Source: Hofstenia miamia (Eukaryota > Xenacoelomorpha > Acoela). Taken from it: a DNA stretch of 64,000 nt. The notes beneath the pieces are model-generated. The model was not told the DNA's origin. It did no database searches and saw nothing but the letters and a program-made list of their open reading frames with translations. The stretch covers positions 337,132 to 401,131 of the forward strand of contig SCFE01000064.1 in assembly GCA_004352715.1 (NCBI GenBank), in the 5' to 3' direction. Each line of letters opens with the position of its first letter. Within the stretch, counting starts at the first letter, position 1. The position numbers were made by a program, and so were the translations under genes. Positions 22,801 to 34,836 of this stretch are shown here, in pieces.

Positions 22801-24308
22801 TCAGACAATATTCAAAATAAAACAGTTGGCATGTTAAAAAAAAGTAAGTTTAATGTGCAAAAAGCTTGTTTGAATTTCCACTTATTAATCTTTTGGATGA
22901 TTATAACATAATTATAAAAACTGTTTGCTATTTAAAGCTAGGCATCAACCCAATACTACATAATACATACAACACATCTAAAATAATGATAAAATAATGG
23001 CTTTACATGCAGGCAACTACTACCTGTTGTAAAGTACTCTGGATTTCTAGTAAAAATAACCACAGCAAGCCTTAAAATTAACTTTTAGAGAGTGGAGCAA
23101 ATGTTTGTATACAACTGAGTTACCATATTAAAACAAATACATCAACATATATTTAGTATATTTGAAAAGATAAATGAATTGCTTAATAGCTTAATGTTTG
23201 TTTGATTTGTTTGACTAAGTAATTCATGCTGACTACATTTAAGGAAACCAAACAAATTAAAGTACAATACAGAAAAGCAAATACCCAGTAACTAATCATG
23301 TGCTTTTGTCAACAATTACAAGGTAGAAAAAAATATGAAGACAAGCAATGCTAATTCTTGCTAATTAAAACTCCTTGTTTCAACATTAAGCTTAACATAC
23401 AGAAAAATGAGAAAGGCCTCAAGTTATAATCTTGCATGTTAAAAAAAAGATAAAAAGATAATAAAATTCTTAATAACAAAAATCTTGATATATTATAGTT
23501 TAATTCTATGTGTAAAGTTAATATGCAATAAACTTATTTTGAATCTAATGTAAAGCTTATTCAAAATAATGATGGATACATTAGACAGAAGATAGACAAT
23601 ATGCAATGCAAAACTCTGAAATTTTCTTAAAATCAATAGTAGAACTTTCATTCATACACAAAAATATTAGTATTTTTAAGTTAGGCATAAGTATGTATCC
23701 CAGATTGTTGGTGTAACAACTAAACTCCTATCTTTATTATTCTGATTATTGTTAATCTGCTTTTGTGTTTTACTTTAATTTCATTTTCAATATTTACTAA
23801 AGTAATTTACAATATTTTTATATTGTATATATATATATAAAAATGATTGATTTTTATTTTTTTGGTATATAATTAGAAATCAAGTGTTCAATTGGACTAT
23901 TATTAATATTTTTGTAGCTAACTTAAATCTACTTTTGAATAGTACTTCAGAATAATGAAATGCTTCTGCTTTTAATTTTAAATTTCATTGTAAAACTTAA
24001 TTAATTAAAACTTGTAAGAATTTGCAATGCAATATGACAAAGTAACCCATGAAAAATATAAATCTATTTATTCTAATGTTAAAATCAATTTCACACCCTT
24101 GTATCTCATGAGTGATTATTGCCACTACACTTTGTTTATAGTTTAAATTTTTTATCAAGTCTTCCATATATGGATTTTCACTAAACTGCTTAAGTTCACT
24201 ATTGCAACACAACAACTTGTCACTACAATTCAAAGTGGTTGTTGACAAGCACATGAAAAGTAATTAAATGTTCTGCAAGATTGGCTTTTGCAAAAATTCC
24301 TAACATAG
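19821..24308. other. AT-rich intergenic region, no gene seen
   Basis: About 4.5 kb without a convincing frame, apart from a random 85-codon minus-strand frame at 23997-24254. It contains a (TA)n run near 23827-23840 and a single N at 21650. No transposon family was recognised. Confidence 0.5.
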
Positions 24309-25238
24309 TTTAGAGTCACTCAGCAACATTTGAAGTCTCATTTTTAAATTTGAGTGAATTCATACTTTATCATTATGTAATTTGTAGTGATTATGTCATT
24401 TGATGTCAACTCATTAATCTCAAGATTAAATTACATTGCTAAAATTCTGTCCCCTCAATGATGCAATATGTGTTGTTTGTTGCTCAATTGAATTTGCAAG
24501 GGAACTTGATCATATAAATTGAAATTGTAAACAAAGGCAGGTAATTATTGAAATTTTGTATAAGTAGGGCAAACAATGTAGCAATCAAGCAATAGAGTTT
24601 ACATCACCTCAACATGTTCAACACTCTTCAATATTTACTTTTTTGCTTAATCAAATTGTTTTTATAATAATGATTGCTTAAGTCACAGCAGCAATTTGGG
24701 AGTCCTGCTAAATTTGAACCAATTCAATGTGTAGCTTTCAGACAGTTAACAGCCCAAATCATGGACCATACTAAGTTAAAGCTAGGTATAGGGAAGATAA
24801 GATCCTTGTTTGCTTCCTATATGCAACTATAATGTTTATACATTGTAATGATACTATACCACTGGTTAATGTGAATGCACAGCAATTATGTGCTACTTAA
24901 TAGTGAGCTGAGGAACAGGAACCACTTTGAGACTGTTATGTTTGCATTGAGATAGAAATTAAGCAATGAAACAATTAGGATAGCACCACACACTCAAATC
25001 ATGAGCTGCCTTCCCCTCAGGTAGCACTTCACCTGGAAGCTGTATGAATTAGTCATCCTGGATGTTTTCTCTACAAGCAGTTACAAGTTACAATGGATGA
25101 ATTACTGATGTTTGTTATATCTATTATTGTTATTCCACTAGAATCATGGCTGCTCTATTAAGGCCTCATTTGTAAGCTTCTGCAGAGTCAATTAGTTCTT
25201 TTGTCATGCTGCTATAGTCCCTAGCCACTGATTCTATA
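24309..25238 (+). repeat. 5' LTR of family B Ty3/Gypsy element (copy 2)
   Basis: Starts TTTAGAGTCACTCAG (mutated from TGTAGAGTCACT) and ends ATTCTATA just before the primer binding site. It aligns along its length with the LTR at 57483-58533: shared blocks include GTCCCCTCAATG, GTAAACAAAGGCAGGTAAT, AGCTGAG and AGATAGAAATTAAGCAA. Both terminal dinucleotides have decayed (TT...TA instead of TG...CA), which fits the poor state of the element behind it. Confidence 0.75.
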
Positions 25239-25256
25239 TGGTGACCCTGACGTGAT
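25239..25256 (+). promoter_or_regulatory. Primer binding site, tRNA-Trp type
   Basis: TGGTGACCCTGACGTGAT directly follows the LTR. From memory of metazoan tRNA-Trp, this is complementary to its 3' end in 17 of 18 bases including CCA. tRNA-Trp priming is known in some Ty3/Gypsy lineages such as CsRn1/Kabuki. The family B copy at 58534 has a different, tRNA-Arg-type site. Confidence 0.65.
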
Positions 25257-25699
25257 CCTGAACAGTTCTGATGCAACTTACAGTCTAATTGATGCCAGGA
25301 GATGCACTCCAGTCATGTAACCTATATGCACTATGAGGGTGTCACATAACTCTCTTGATTTTTTTTGTTTGGTTTGATTAAGTTGGCTGGGATGGATTTC
25401 CCCTGACTTATCAGTTTCTGTTGTCTCTGTTCTGGTGCATGTTGGAATTTGATCACTGATTCCACATGATGACTGTACTGATACCATGATTATGCAGTTA
25501 ATGTTCTGTTATCTACATTGTTAATCAGTTGACAGTGCTCCCAACTGTTGAGATAGTTTTGCTCTTTTTCTAAGAAGAGTTATATTCTTGTTACTTGTTC
25601 TTGTTACAAAATGGACTCTAATTGTACAGTTATTTGTTGTTCTCATCTATGAGATTCATTATCTCAGCAAGTTGCATTGGGAATAGAAGGTGAGAGGCA

Positions 25700-27010
25700 C
25701 ATTGATGGCTGAGATCAACACCCAGAACATTGAGTTTTAAAGAATGAAACAGAAAATGTTGGACTTGATTGTGTCACTACAACTTCAGGTTAGTCAGCTT
25801 ACACTTGCTAAGGAGGCAAAGACTACATTACATGTGCTGCACTAGATGACTTTGGCAAATAGCTAACCTGTCAATTTGCTCACATGTTGGATGCTCATTG
25901 AAAGTGCCACTCTTCAACTAACTAGGACAGCTCTACCCCTCCAAGGTCTACTTCACACCTTACCATGAGTATCAACTGTGAACTGATATTCACTCAGTCT
26001 CCTGTTTCACATGTATCAACCTTATCTACTCTGGCAATGCCTGTTCAGCCTATGGGAATGTGACAAGTCGGTTCAGTTCTCTTGAGTACCACTGTTGTAC
26101 CATCTGCTTCTGAGCACATTGCTGATGGAATCCCATCTCTTGGTGCTCCTATTGGGTCTGTGACGCATGGCTAGCCGCAGTTCACCAGTCAGTTCTTCCC
26201 ATAGAGCATCATGGATGCCCTGAATACTTCAACAAGCATTCAGCTTTACCAAAATTCACTGGCCAAATCAACACTGTCTCTCAGAATTTCAAAGAATGTT
26301 TCTTTATATTTGAGTTGACCATGAAACATTATTGTGAAACACAAGATGGTGCTGTATCACAATTTTGGTTATACCTTCATGGACTGGCTTACAAGCAGTA
26401 CATGATGCTTGACAAAGGAACTAAGTCTAATTATCAGTTACTGGTAGGCTACTTTGAAGATCACTACAAGGCATCTCATATAAAACATCAGTATAAAACC
26501 TTTTTGTGCAACATGTCCTTCTAATAGTGTGATGACGTCCAAAACTATATAACTCAAGTAGAAAGGCCCTTTAAATTGAGCAATTTATAACCTGAGTACT
26601 CCCAGCAAGACCTCATCACTTATATCTGCCATGGATTTCCACCACCCATCTACTCCTGTTTGGAACTCAAGTATGATCTTGAGGATGACCTAAAAACAAT
26701 AATATGAAAGGCAATCAGTGTTGTCTATTTAATGCACAACACAATAAGGGTGTCGCCAAACTGAAATCCACCACTGAACTTAGCAAGCCCTCTGCCAAGG
26801 AAGGTCCTTTCCAAGTTCGTGGCAAGAAGAATTTTGACATGTCCTCAATCAGATGTTTTTGTTGTTCACAAAGGGGCCACTTGAGAACTGCATGCACTGC
26901 TGCGATCCAGATCCTAGTGGATGGCAATGGATTTTTGATTGATGATGAGAAAGCTGGATGTGTTGGCCACCACCAAGCCTTTAAAATAGAGGGAGCAAAG
27001 TCTCCCACCA
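25700..27010 (+). pseudogene. Family B gag relic
   Basis: Broken into many frames. Recognisable parts match the gag at 58945-60738: KFTGQIN near 26250, GLAYKQYMMLD and QLLVGYFEDHYKA at about 26380-26475, YITQVER near 26550, and a CX2CX4HX4C zinc knuckle (CFCCSQRGHLRTAC) at about 26860-26900. The gag stop and frameshift site are not preserved. Confidence 0.8.
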
Positions 27011-29610
27011 AATGAACACAGGAGATCCTAGTCATCACCCACCTAATGCAGAACAATATGATTCCCATTGTCATCAATAGAATTCTTGTAAATGCTAAAG
27101 TGGATACTGGAGCCACTGCCTTGATTATTAGCAAAATGTGTTGCTCAGCATTGTGCATGAGCCAAGACGCATTGTACCCATCTACTATAAGCTTGATTGA
27201 CGTGTCCAGGAACAAGATCTCCCTCTGAGGAAAAGTGAATGACATGGATATGCGAATTAACAACAAACTGTTTTAAGTCAATTTGGTAGTGTTGGATACC
27301 TCTGATCACACTTTGCCTTACAACATTATTTTGGGAAATGATTTTCTTGAAAGCAATTCTTGCATAATCAAATTTGGAAGCAAAACAATCTCCATAAAGG
27401 GCCATGAGGCCACCCAGATAGCAACAGTCCCTGAGGAGGAAATCTTCTTCAACTTAATAGAACCTAAGCTTATTGAGTGTTGTCACTGGATTCATGTCCC
27501 CATGTTCTCTTACCAACAGTACACTGGAGATGTAATGATAGCTGGGCCAAATGGAAACTGCCTGAGAGGCATTAACTTATCACCAGATCTGTGCCATGTC
27601 CAATATGGAAATCCTACGTCACTATACTTAACAGCTCTAAATCTCTGATTTGGGTAGATGCTGCTAAGTTTATGATCACAGCAGTTCCTGTCAAATTGAC
27701 TACTGCGTCCACAGATTGTCTACCTGTATTTACTAATATCCACCAAAAGAATGAGCCATAAGTGTGGGCCAGGCCATAGGTGAGGAACATTTTATTGAGA
27801 TGAATACTGATAGCTGATTTGACTACCAGTACTGCGAGTTCTGGAAAGCTTAAGAGATGCCAATGAGAAAGGTTTAAGCGACCTCCTAGAGAGTGGCATT
27901 ATTAAGGTAGCAACAGCCCCTATATGGTGCCCAAGGTCTTTATTAAGCAAGGGAAAAAGAATTGCTTGTGCATCAATTTCTGCAAGTTAAATGATGTTAC
28001 TATGAAAGATGCCTACCCTCTTTCAAGGATAGAGGACCTTCTGTACAATGCTAGTAAATACAAGTTCTNCCAGTACTGCGAGTTCTGGAAAGCTTAAGAG
28101 ATGCCAATGAGAAAGGTTTAAGCGACCTCCTAGAGAGTGGCATTATTAAGGTAGCAACAGCCCCTATATGGTGCCCAAGGTCTTTATTAAGCAAGGGAAA
28201 AAGAATTGCTTGTGCATCAATTTCTGCAAGTTAAATGATGTTACTATGAAAGATGCCTACCCTCTTTCAAGGATAGAGGACCTTCTGTACAATGCTAGTA
28301 AATACAAGTTCTTCTTGTGCCTTAACCTTTGCAAGGACTACTGGCAGGTCCCTATGAAAGAATCTGACATCCAGAAGACTGCCTTTATCACTCCCTACAG
28401 TCTCTACAAGTATTGATACATAAATCCAATAACTGATAGATATTTCCAGAAGTACAACTGGCAGATCAGCAAACAAGGCCTCCTATATGCTAAAAGCAGG
28501 ATAAATTGATTGGCTGTCCTGGAATACTACTGATGCGACCTAGTTAGGCGTGGCCATGAGCATAGCCACCTGGAGATCATCCAAATGTAAAAGATATTTA
28601 ACATGAGATATGTGATGATTGGCATTAGAGCTGTGGTAATTGATGTAATCAACAAGTGTGAGGCAGGCCTCCCAGAGCAGTGAGTGGCCCTTGAGAGCCA
28701 GCCTGCCAAGAGGCTGAATGAGATCATCCATAGGGACCTTGAGAAATTGTCATGTGACGATGAGGGCTATTAGTACACACTGGTCATGGTTGACAATTTT
28801 ACCAAGTACATTCACATCATCCCAATCAATAGCACCACTGCAGAATGAATACCAGAGAAGGTCATGATGGAATGGATTCTCAAGTTTGAACCTGTGGAGA
28901 AGTTAGTGTCTGACAAAGGTCTCCAATTTGAAAGTAATCTAATGGCAGCACTTAGCCAAGAGATGGAAATAATCCACGAGTTCACCACCTCCTACCACCC
29001 TCAATCAAAAGGCCTGGTGTAATGTCTTAACCAGACCCTCATTAAATTATTAAGAGTAGCTTTGTCATGAGCAGCCAGAAATCAATGGTGACGTGTCATT
29101 GAGGCTGCTGAATATTTCTACAATACCTCTTTTCATACAAACACCAGAGTAAGCCCATTCCATTCCATGTTTGGAAGGGAAGCATTAACACCCTTATCAA
29201 TAATGTTCCCAAAATATCATGTCAGTGGGGACAAATATGTAGGGCAATTAATGCACGAATTGCATTGGATCCACCTGACTGTAAGTCACAATATGGGTCA
29301 GTCCGTCATCCTACAGAAAGGGAATTTCAACAGAAAACTGTATGGAGAGCCACACAAGCGCAGTGACAAGGTATTTGCGTATTGCCACATCCTGTCACCA
29401 ACCAGAACCAAGTGCAAAAGTTAGTCACAAACTGGCAGCGACCCTTCATGATTGAAAATGTTCTGGATCATAACAAATACACCCTCAAAAATGAAAAAGT
29501 GTTTCACTTTCAATGGCTTAAAAGAGCTATAAAAGATATTGAACACGTGATTTTGGACAATAACACTGAAATTACACTAGTTGATAATGGGATTGATGTA
29601 TACTAGAAAT
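27011..29610 (+). pseudogene. Family B pol relic with large internal deletion
   Basis: The protease remnant has KVDTGAT near 27100 and LPYNIILGNDFLE near 27318-27356. The start of RT follows (KLNDVTMKDAYPL, LNLCKDYWQVPM at about 28200-28350), preceded by a local duplication. Sequence then jumps near 28420 from the RT fingers directly to the region just before the integrase zinc finger, so the RT catalytic centre and RNase H are missing. The integrase core is recognisable but full of stops (VMVDNFTKY, LVSDKGLQFESN, then YFYNTS), as is the C-terminal module (RPFMIENVLDHNKYTL near 29440-29480). A TGG TGA CG stop near 29084 is shared with the copy at 63636. Confidence 0.85.
27826..28312 (+). repeat. 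Tandem 243-bp duplication joined by a single N
   Basis: Bases 27826-28068 recur at 28070-28312 with no difference that I can see, separated by one N at 28069. This looks like an assembly overlap that was not collapsed, or a very recent tandem duplication within the pol relic. Confidence 0.8.
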
Positions 29611-29639
29611 ACAATAACCTAACCTAATTTCCTGAAGAA

Positions 29640-30990
29640 GACTTTAATGAGTCTGAGTATTATGATACAAATATTACTGATATTGATTTGAATAATACAT
29701 GAGTATTGCCCTGATGTTGTGCTAGAGAGATTGCTCTTACTGATCCCAGTACTTGGGACATTAACCTTAATAATTTGTTTAGGGATGATTCCTCACAGCA
29801 AGAAATGAGATCCGCCATCACCTCCACAACACTGCAGAGTGTGCAGGAGATTGGACATTAGAGGGGGTTCAGATGCTCCATCTAAGTGTGGGAGAAGCAT
29901 GTCTCTGCTGAAGGGGCAAGCAACCATATAAGAGGACGTCATGAAGGTGCTGAGCCAATTCTGAAATTGTCAGGGCAATTCCATTTCACTACTATGTGGG
30001 GAGATGTGTATCTCAAGGTGCGCAGGAGGAGCTGCCTATGGGCTCTAACATTTCTAAAATCAGTGCCCCATTTAGTGACATAACTAATGTAAATAAGACC
30101 CCAATTAGTGACTCAATAGCTCCCTCAACCTCTCTTAATTCAACCTCAGCAGCCTCCACTGTTTGTTCACACAAGGTCAAAGAAAGAAGAAAGAAAATGT
30201 CAAAGATCAGTGATGAGACCCTCCACCCATACTTTACAGCTACAAGACACACCACACATTTTGTCAGGGATAACATATCTGAGGAAACACAAAACAATAT
30301 TAGGTGGAACTACAACCACAAGACACTAACCAGTTCAATTGATTTAGTACCATTTGTAATGGATGTGGAAAGAAGAGCTCCAGTCAATGCACTCACCAAA
30401 ATGTGTGAGAGTCTGGGCCAAAACTACTGGAGAATTACTGTACACATATTGTTTGATGAAGATTTTACCCTCACAAACCTCTGCCCATTCATTAACAACT
30501 GGAAAGGTTTGATTGCATTAACATTGACTTCCCTAATTTACTGATAATTTACTTCCTAAGGGTAAACAAGGTCATGAAACCCAACACCATGGAGAACATT
30601 GAAATCACCTACTGTCTAGCCAAGGTGGAGAAAATACGATTCATTATAGTGCCCTGCACAAAGTTCAAGGAAGAGATCCCTGAACAGATCAAGAGCCTCC
30701 ACTTCCTGATGGAAAACTTTTTTATTATCTACCCTGAGACATACAGGCCCATGTCAATGTAACACACTAATCTACTGTCAGTTACCAAGTTGATCTACAC
30801 TGATTTGCTTCTTTGCAAATGTACCACAACCCACTGACTTGCTGTGGATCAAAAGCTGATCATAGATACCGCCATCCAAACTCAAACACTAGAGAGCATT
30901 GATCTGAATACAACCACACTCACAAGAGTTACTGATATATGAGCCAGCTTCACCTTTGCCCAGAGCACAGCCACCCTTAAGGAAATAGAT
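29640..30990 (+). pseudogene. Family B ORF3 relic, N-terminal part
   Basis: Begins near the end of pol (DPSTWDINL near 29745 matches DPEIWDINL of family A). It then shows the conserved ORF3 segments: a basic KERRKKMSKI followed by LHPYF (about 30177-30235), VHILFDEDFTL at about 30438-30470, the IE-x-x-x-LAKVEKIRFIIV block near 30600-30650, and KLIIDT near 30850. Several frameshifts and stops are present. It ends abruptly at about 30990 in unrelated AT-rich sequence, so the 3' half of ORF3 and the 3' LTR are missing. Confidence 0.8.
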
Positions 30991-31560
30991 GAATATTTTA
31001 TTCATGTTTGCTTAATTACCTCTTGGTTATCAACATATGGATTTTCTTTGTTCTTTCCTTTCTTAATTTATTCATCTTTATGTAGTTTTTTCAACATTTA
31101 GAGAAGTCATATTTTCAGTATAAAAATCATGTATAAGATAAAAATTGAATTGAAGTATATTTATTGATGAGCATTCATGGTTGAAAATTGCTTTCTAAGC
31201 CTAAGTTGTTTTTGATTAAATAATTTGTATTTCTTAAAGTGACAATTAATCAAATCATCTAATATCTCCCTAAAAATCTTATTAATCTAGTTAAGATTGA
31301 TGTTGTTTGCAACTTTTAGTTCATCAGAATATTCTTTAAATTTGATGCAAAATGTTGTGCTATTAAACTTGGTGATTTTTTAAAGACATGTAGGATATTT
31401 ACAAACTAATTTAGCTTTTATAATATTTAGGTAATTGATTTGCAGCTTTTAGAAATTATTATTTAATATAAAATTTTGCTTAATTAACTTATCTGCTTTA
31501 TAATTAATCCACTTTTTGTATACTCTGAAAATTTTTGAATGGATTTCATAACTTTCTTAG
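30991..31560. other. AT-rich spacer, no gene seen
   Basis: No frame or repeat recognised between the truncated family B element and the family C LTR. Confidence 0.4.
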
Positions 31561-32290
31561 TGTAACATCCTCTACCAGGCATCATTACTGCTTATCCTTT
31601 GTTACTGTATAACATTAGTCGTAGTTTTGCGGGTAGGGATTTACTTAACTAGATACTGCTCTAGCTTTCATTTCTGTTAATCTAATATTACTAGGTTTAA
31701 CTGTTCACTATTTAGGTGATGAAGCCATGCAGCACTTTCTCCAACAATTGATAATGGGCATCTGCCCAAAGCTGATCTCCACATCCAGTTTCACGAATCC
31801 TTTGATGATCCATTTGGTTGAGTTCCACGTCTCATCTCATTGATACAGTTTAAGTGTAGCCTATCCTAACTCAGTTTATAATCAAGACACGGCACAATTC
31901 GACTTAAACTCTATTTTGTAAAAGTGTTTCATTTGTTTGGAACCAGACTTGTTACTAGCTGCTTAATTAATATTACATGTAGCCATTACCAAAATATATT
32001 GGCTTTAATAAATGCTTTAGTATTGAGCAGCTTCCTAACCTACATTCATAAAGTAGTACATGCTTGGTCACATTATCAGTCATTTATTGGTCACTAATTT
32101 GGATCTGAAATAATAATAATATATTACCTAAGTTTTGGTCATCCCCACCATTTTGCAAAGTCAATTATTTTAATACATGTAATAAGTGATTGCTAGTCAG
32201 CTAAATGAGAGAAAAACTCCCACACCTAACCTAAGTGCACTTTTGTGGTCTGGCACAAAGAACCTAGAATCAATCTTGATATGGATATTT
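31561..32290 (-). repeat. Family C LTR copy (solo or truncated)
   Basis: Begins on the plus strand TGTAACATCCTCTACCAGGC and matches the LTR at 55448-56146 (shared GCCCAAAGCTGATCTCCACA, GATCCATTTGGTTGAGTT, CCTAGAATCAATCTTG). Strand is assigned from the 55448 copy, where the adjacent element lies on the minus strand. No primer binding site or coding sequence adjoins this copy. Confidence 0.6.
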
Positions 32291-32814
32291 TAATTTCATA
32301 TTATTGTCTTGTAGCAAATCTTAGCATACATGTTATATTTTTCTTTTATATAATCAATATTGTTTTTTAAATTTCTCAAAAATCTTTAAATGCAAGCCTA
32401 AAGTACATTATAAGAACTTTGTAATATCTTATTCCTAGTTTGCATTTGACTAGGCTCTAAATAAAGGAAATATTTAAAAATAAAAAAATTTTAAATATCT
32501 GATTTACTTAATTTAAAATTGGAGCTCTGCCAATGATAGATTAATTAGAATGTTTTTCAAGATTGAGAAAATTGCAGTAGACACTTAAAACAGAAAATGG
32601 CAGCTGAGAGTAATCACATTTCAATTGCTCAAGTTTTTAAATGTTAATAGTTCTATAAAATGGTATTTGCCTAATAATGTGAAACTGTCCTTCACATGAC
32701 TGTATATCAGTGTTGCAAGTGTTTCAATTCTTTTGACCCCTCAACCTACAGTGACCAGTATTCAATTGACCCACAAACCACAAAGTGCTGACTCACTGAC
32801 CCATCAGAATGCAC
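32291..32814. other. AT-rich spacer, no gene seen
   Basis: Nothing recognised. Confidence 0.4.
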
Positions 32815-33050
32815 AAGAATTGTTGCAAAAAATCAAAATACTTCATGAACACACAGCATCATATCATCAATAGATTAATGGTTCTATTGAATGCTTAAAC
32901 AAAACATTATTAAAATTAATTTGGGCAGCAACTGCCCACATCATAGGTAAACATTGGAGGTCTGTATTTCCATACATTTAGTATTTCTACAATACCTCCA
33001 TTCACACCAGAACAGGTTAACACAGTTTAATGCAAATTTTGGCCATATTT
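32815..33050 (+). pseudogene. Ty3/Gypsy integrase fragment, decayed
   Basis: Translates, with frame breaks, as a run matching the integrase region around the catalytic glutamate of family B: LHEHTASYHQ, NGSIECLNKTLLKLIW, then YFYNTSIHTRTG. The position of the glutamate (IECLNK versus VERLNR) is kept. No other part of an element is visible beside it, so it is a short orphan fragment. Confidence 0.65.
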
Positions 33051-33367
33051 GTAGCAAAGTGCTGGGCTTTATTCTCAACATATTTCTTAAAATTTCAATA
33101 AAATCAATTGCATTTGGGCTGATTTATATACATCATAATAGTGAATTTTTTTCAATTTCAGCCAAGTATTTTTTCAATGCCTTGGATCATACCCATTTCT
33201 GAATGCAAATGATAATTGAGATGCAAATTTAGTTCATTGTGTAACATTCAAAATTATTTTGAAATTTATTTGGTAGAGAACAACAATCATTTGCTCAGCT
33301 ATGTGGATTTCAAATATGAAACTTAATAAATATATACTTGATTAATGTAGCAAAGTCTTTGAGATGC
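33051..33367. other. AT-rich spacer 5' of the family A element
   Basis: No gene recognised. The last bases, TTTGAGATGC, directly flank the LTR and have no matching target-site duplication at 46943. Confidence 0.4.
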
Positions 33368-34680
33368 TGTGACATAATCTATCAAAACTATCATGATTGG
33401 TCAAGATGAGAGAAAAAGAATGAGGAAACAAAGACACTTTGTAAATGTTTTGTGCAATTAATACTTAAAATTATACTCGATGGTATTTTGACAAAACAAA
33501 AGATGGTCAAACAGCATAGTCAAATTAAAGCTGACGTTGCGTAAAATTAGCAGAAATATTAAAGCGAGGGAAAAACTGTCAACAAGAAAGATTAGCAGGT
33601 ACTTGTCGAGTATTTAGTTGTTTATCACCAAGTGCTATAAATATAATGAATCGGATGTAATTAATGATGAGCAAATCTACTTTGGATTCATTTTCTTTTG
33701 TCAGGTTATTTTATATATTCTGATGGAAAGCTAAACGTCTACGAGCTAGGGTAATTGTACGGTGGTTCCCACATTCAGTTAAAGGTATGCTGGAGCAGCC
33801 TCCTAATAGCTATTCCACAGCGGGGAGGGCGACAGCTGTAGTTACCTGGTGTGCTCTTAGGTTACGGATAAGTATAGGAGTTTTTTACCGTTATAGCTTT
33901 CCTGATTGTCATTGCTTGCCTGAACTTGTTATCGCAGCCTGTAGGTTTTACATGTCAAGTATTTCATTGATGAACTTAAGTTATTTATTACATTCATTAT
34001 GCTACATGACGATTGAAGATTTAATAGTGTTTATATTCAGACGGTTATTACAATTGTATTTCTATCTCCTATTACAAATGGTTTATTTAATAGTCATTAC
34101 ATGTTGCTCAATGTTTTATACGGTAGACCTCTGGCCGACTTCTCGTTACCGTTTTCTGCTGACTGCGTTGATTGTTTACATGTATCCAGGGCTGTTATAT
34201 ATTTCTATATATGTAGGGTTATTACATGTAGGGCCCCATAACAAGCTATCACAGCAGCACGGTTGCGCCACTTCCTTTATTGCATTAGTCCGTAATAACA
34301 AAAACAATCAATGCACTAAATTCTCAAGTAGTTGCAAATCCCATCACACTGAGTTCGCTATCCACATTACCATTCCATTATTGTTCTCTACATCGCAGTG
34401 GCAGTTCCATTGGTAAGATGCAGCTGGCGGATGTGTTCCTGGATATGCACGTCTACTTCTAAGTGTCGATCCTGTCTTCCAGTATCTCTGCTTTATCTAA
34501 ATAAGTTGAGTGAATTAAGTAGCTACAAAGGCTCCTGCATATTAAATAAGTTTAATAAACCACACACTTATAGTAAAGGAGAGAAATCGGAAAAGTGTCA
34601 ACTTCGCTTTATGTTTAATCTAAGAAAAGTAATAGTTTTCTCTAAGTATTGCCATCACAGCGGGTTGGCATGATTCTACA
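33368..34680 (+). repeat. 5' LTR of the family A Ty3/Gypsy element
   Basis: A 1313-bp direct repeat of 45570-46942, beginning TGTGACATAATC and ending GGCATGATTCTACA (TG...CA). It lacks about 59 bases present in the 3' copy after AAACAAAGAC (near 33442). Otherwise it differs from it by roughly 4% by eye, mostly single substitutions. A primer binding site follows at once. The LTR contains a 209-codon open frame. Confidence 0.9.
33787..34416 (+). CDS. Open frame inside the 5' LTR, function unknown
   Basis: A 209-codon ORF wholly within the LTR, unusual for AT-rich repeat DNA. The predicted protein is cysteine- and tyrosine-rich with several hydrophobic stretches (for example around IVFIFRRLLQLYFYLL and LLYISIYVGLLHV) and ends SQWQFHW. 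The 3' LTR has the same frame (213 codons with an earlier start), still open despite many amino-acid differences. No known family is recognised. It may be chance, or may mark a sequence whose lack of stops matters. Confidence 0.25.
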   Translation: MLEQPPNSYSTAGRATAVVTWCALRLRISIGVFYRYSFPDCHCLPELVIAACRFYMSSISLMNLSYLLHSLCYMTIEDLIVFIFRRLLQLYFYLLLQMVYLIVITCCSMFYTVDLWPTSRYRFLLTALIVYMYPGLLYISIYVGLLHVGPHNKLSQQHGCATSFIALVRNNKNNQCTKFSSSCKSHHTEFAIHITIPLLFSTSQWQFHW

Positions 34681-34696
34681 TGGCGACCGTGACAGG
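34681..34696 (+). promoter_or_regulatory. Primer binding site, tRNA-Arg type
   Basis: TGGCGACCGTGACAGG starts at the first base after the LTR. Its complement has the layout of a tRNA 3' end: five T-stem bases, a 7-base acceptor strand CACGGTC, discriminator G, then CCA. From memory this matches an insect-type tRNA-Arg whose acceptor starts GACCGTG. Confidence 0.65.
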
Positions 34697-34836
34697 CGCT
34701 TAAAGAGCGTGCACAAAGGAGAGAAACACAGATGGTGTAATAGTTAATGAAAGTGTATGAAAAATTACGAGACTACGAGTGGGTTAAGATAGTTGTTTCT
34801 TCTCACTCAAAAATAAAGAAGTAAACAAGCAAGAAG

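Noticed and set aside
25278-25487. A 69-codon minus-strand frame in the family B leader
   Set aside because: Antisense to an element leader with no homologue at the same place in the copy at 58550-58944.
34681-34696. tRNA-Asp anticodon-arm (half-tRNA) priming, because part of the site resembles CGCCTGTCACG of tRNA-Asp
   Set aside because: The site starts TGG and its complement has exactly the length and layout of a tRNA 3' end (T-stem, 7-base acceptor, discriminator, CCA), which fits an ordinary tRNA-Arg primer better.
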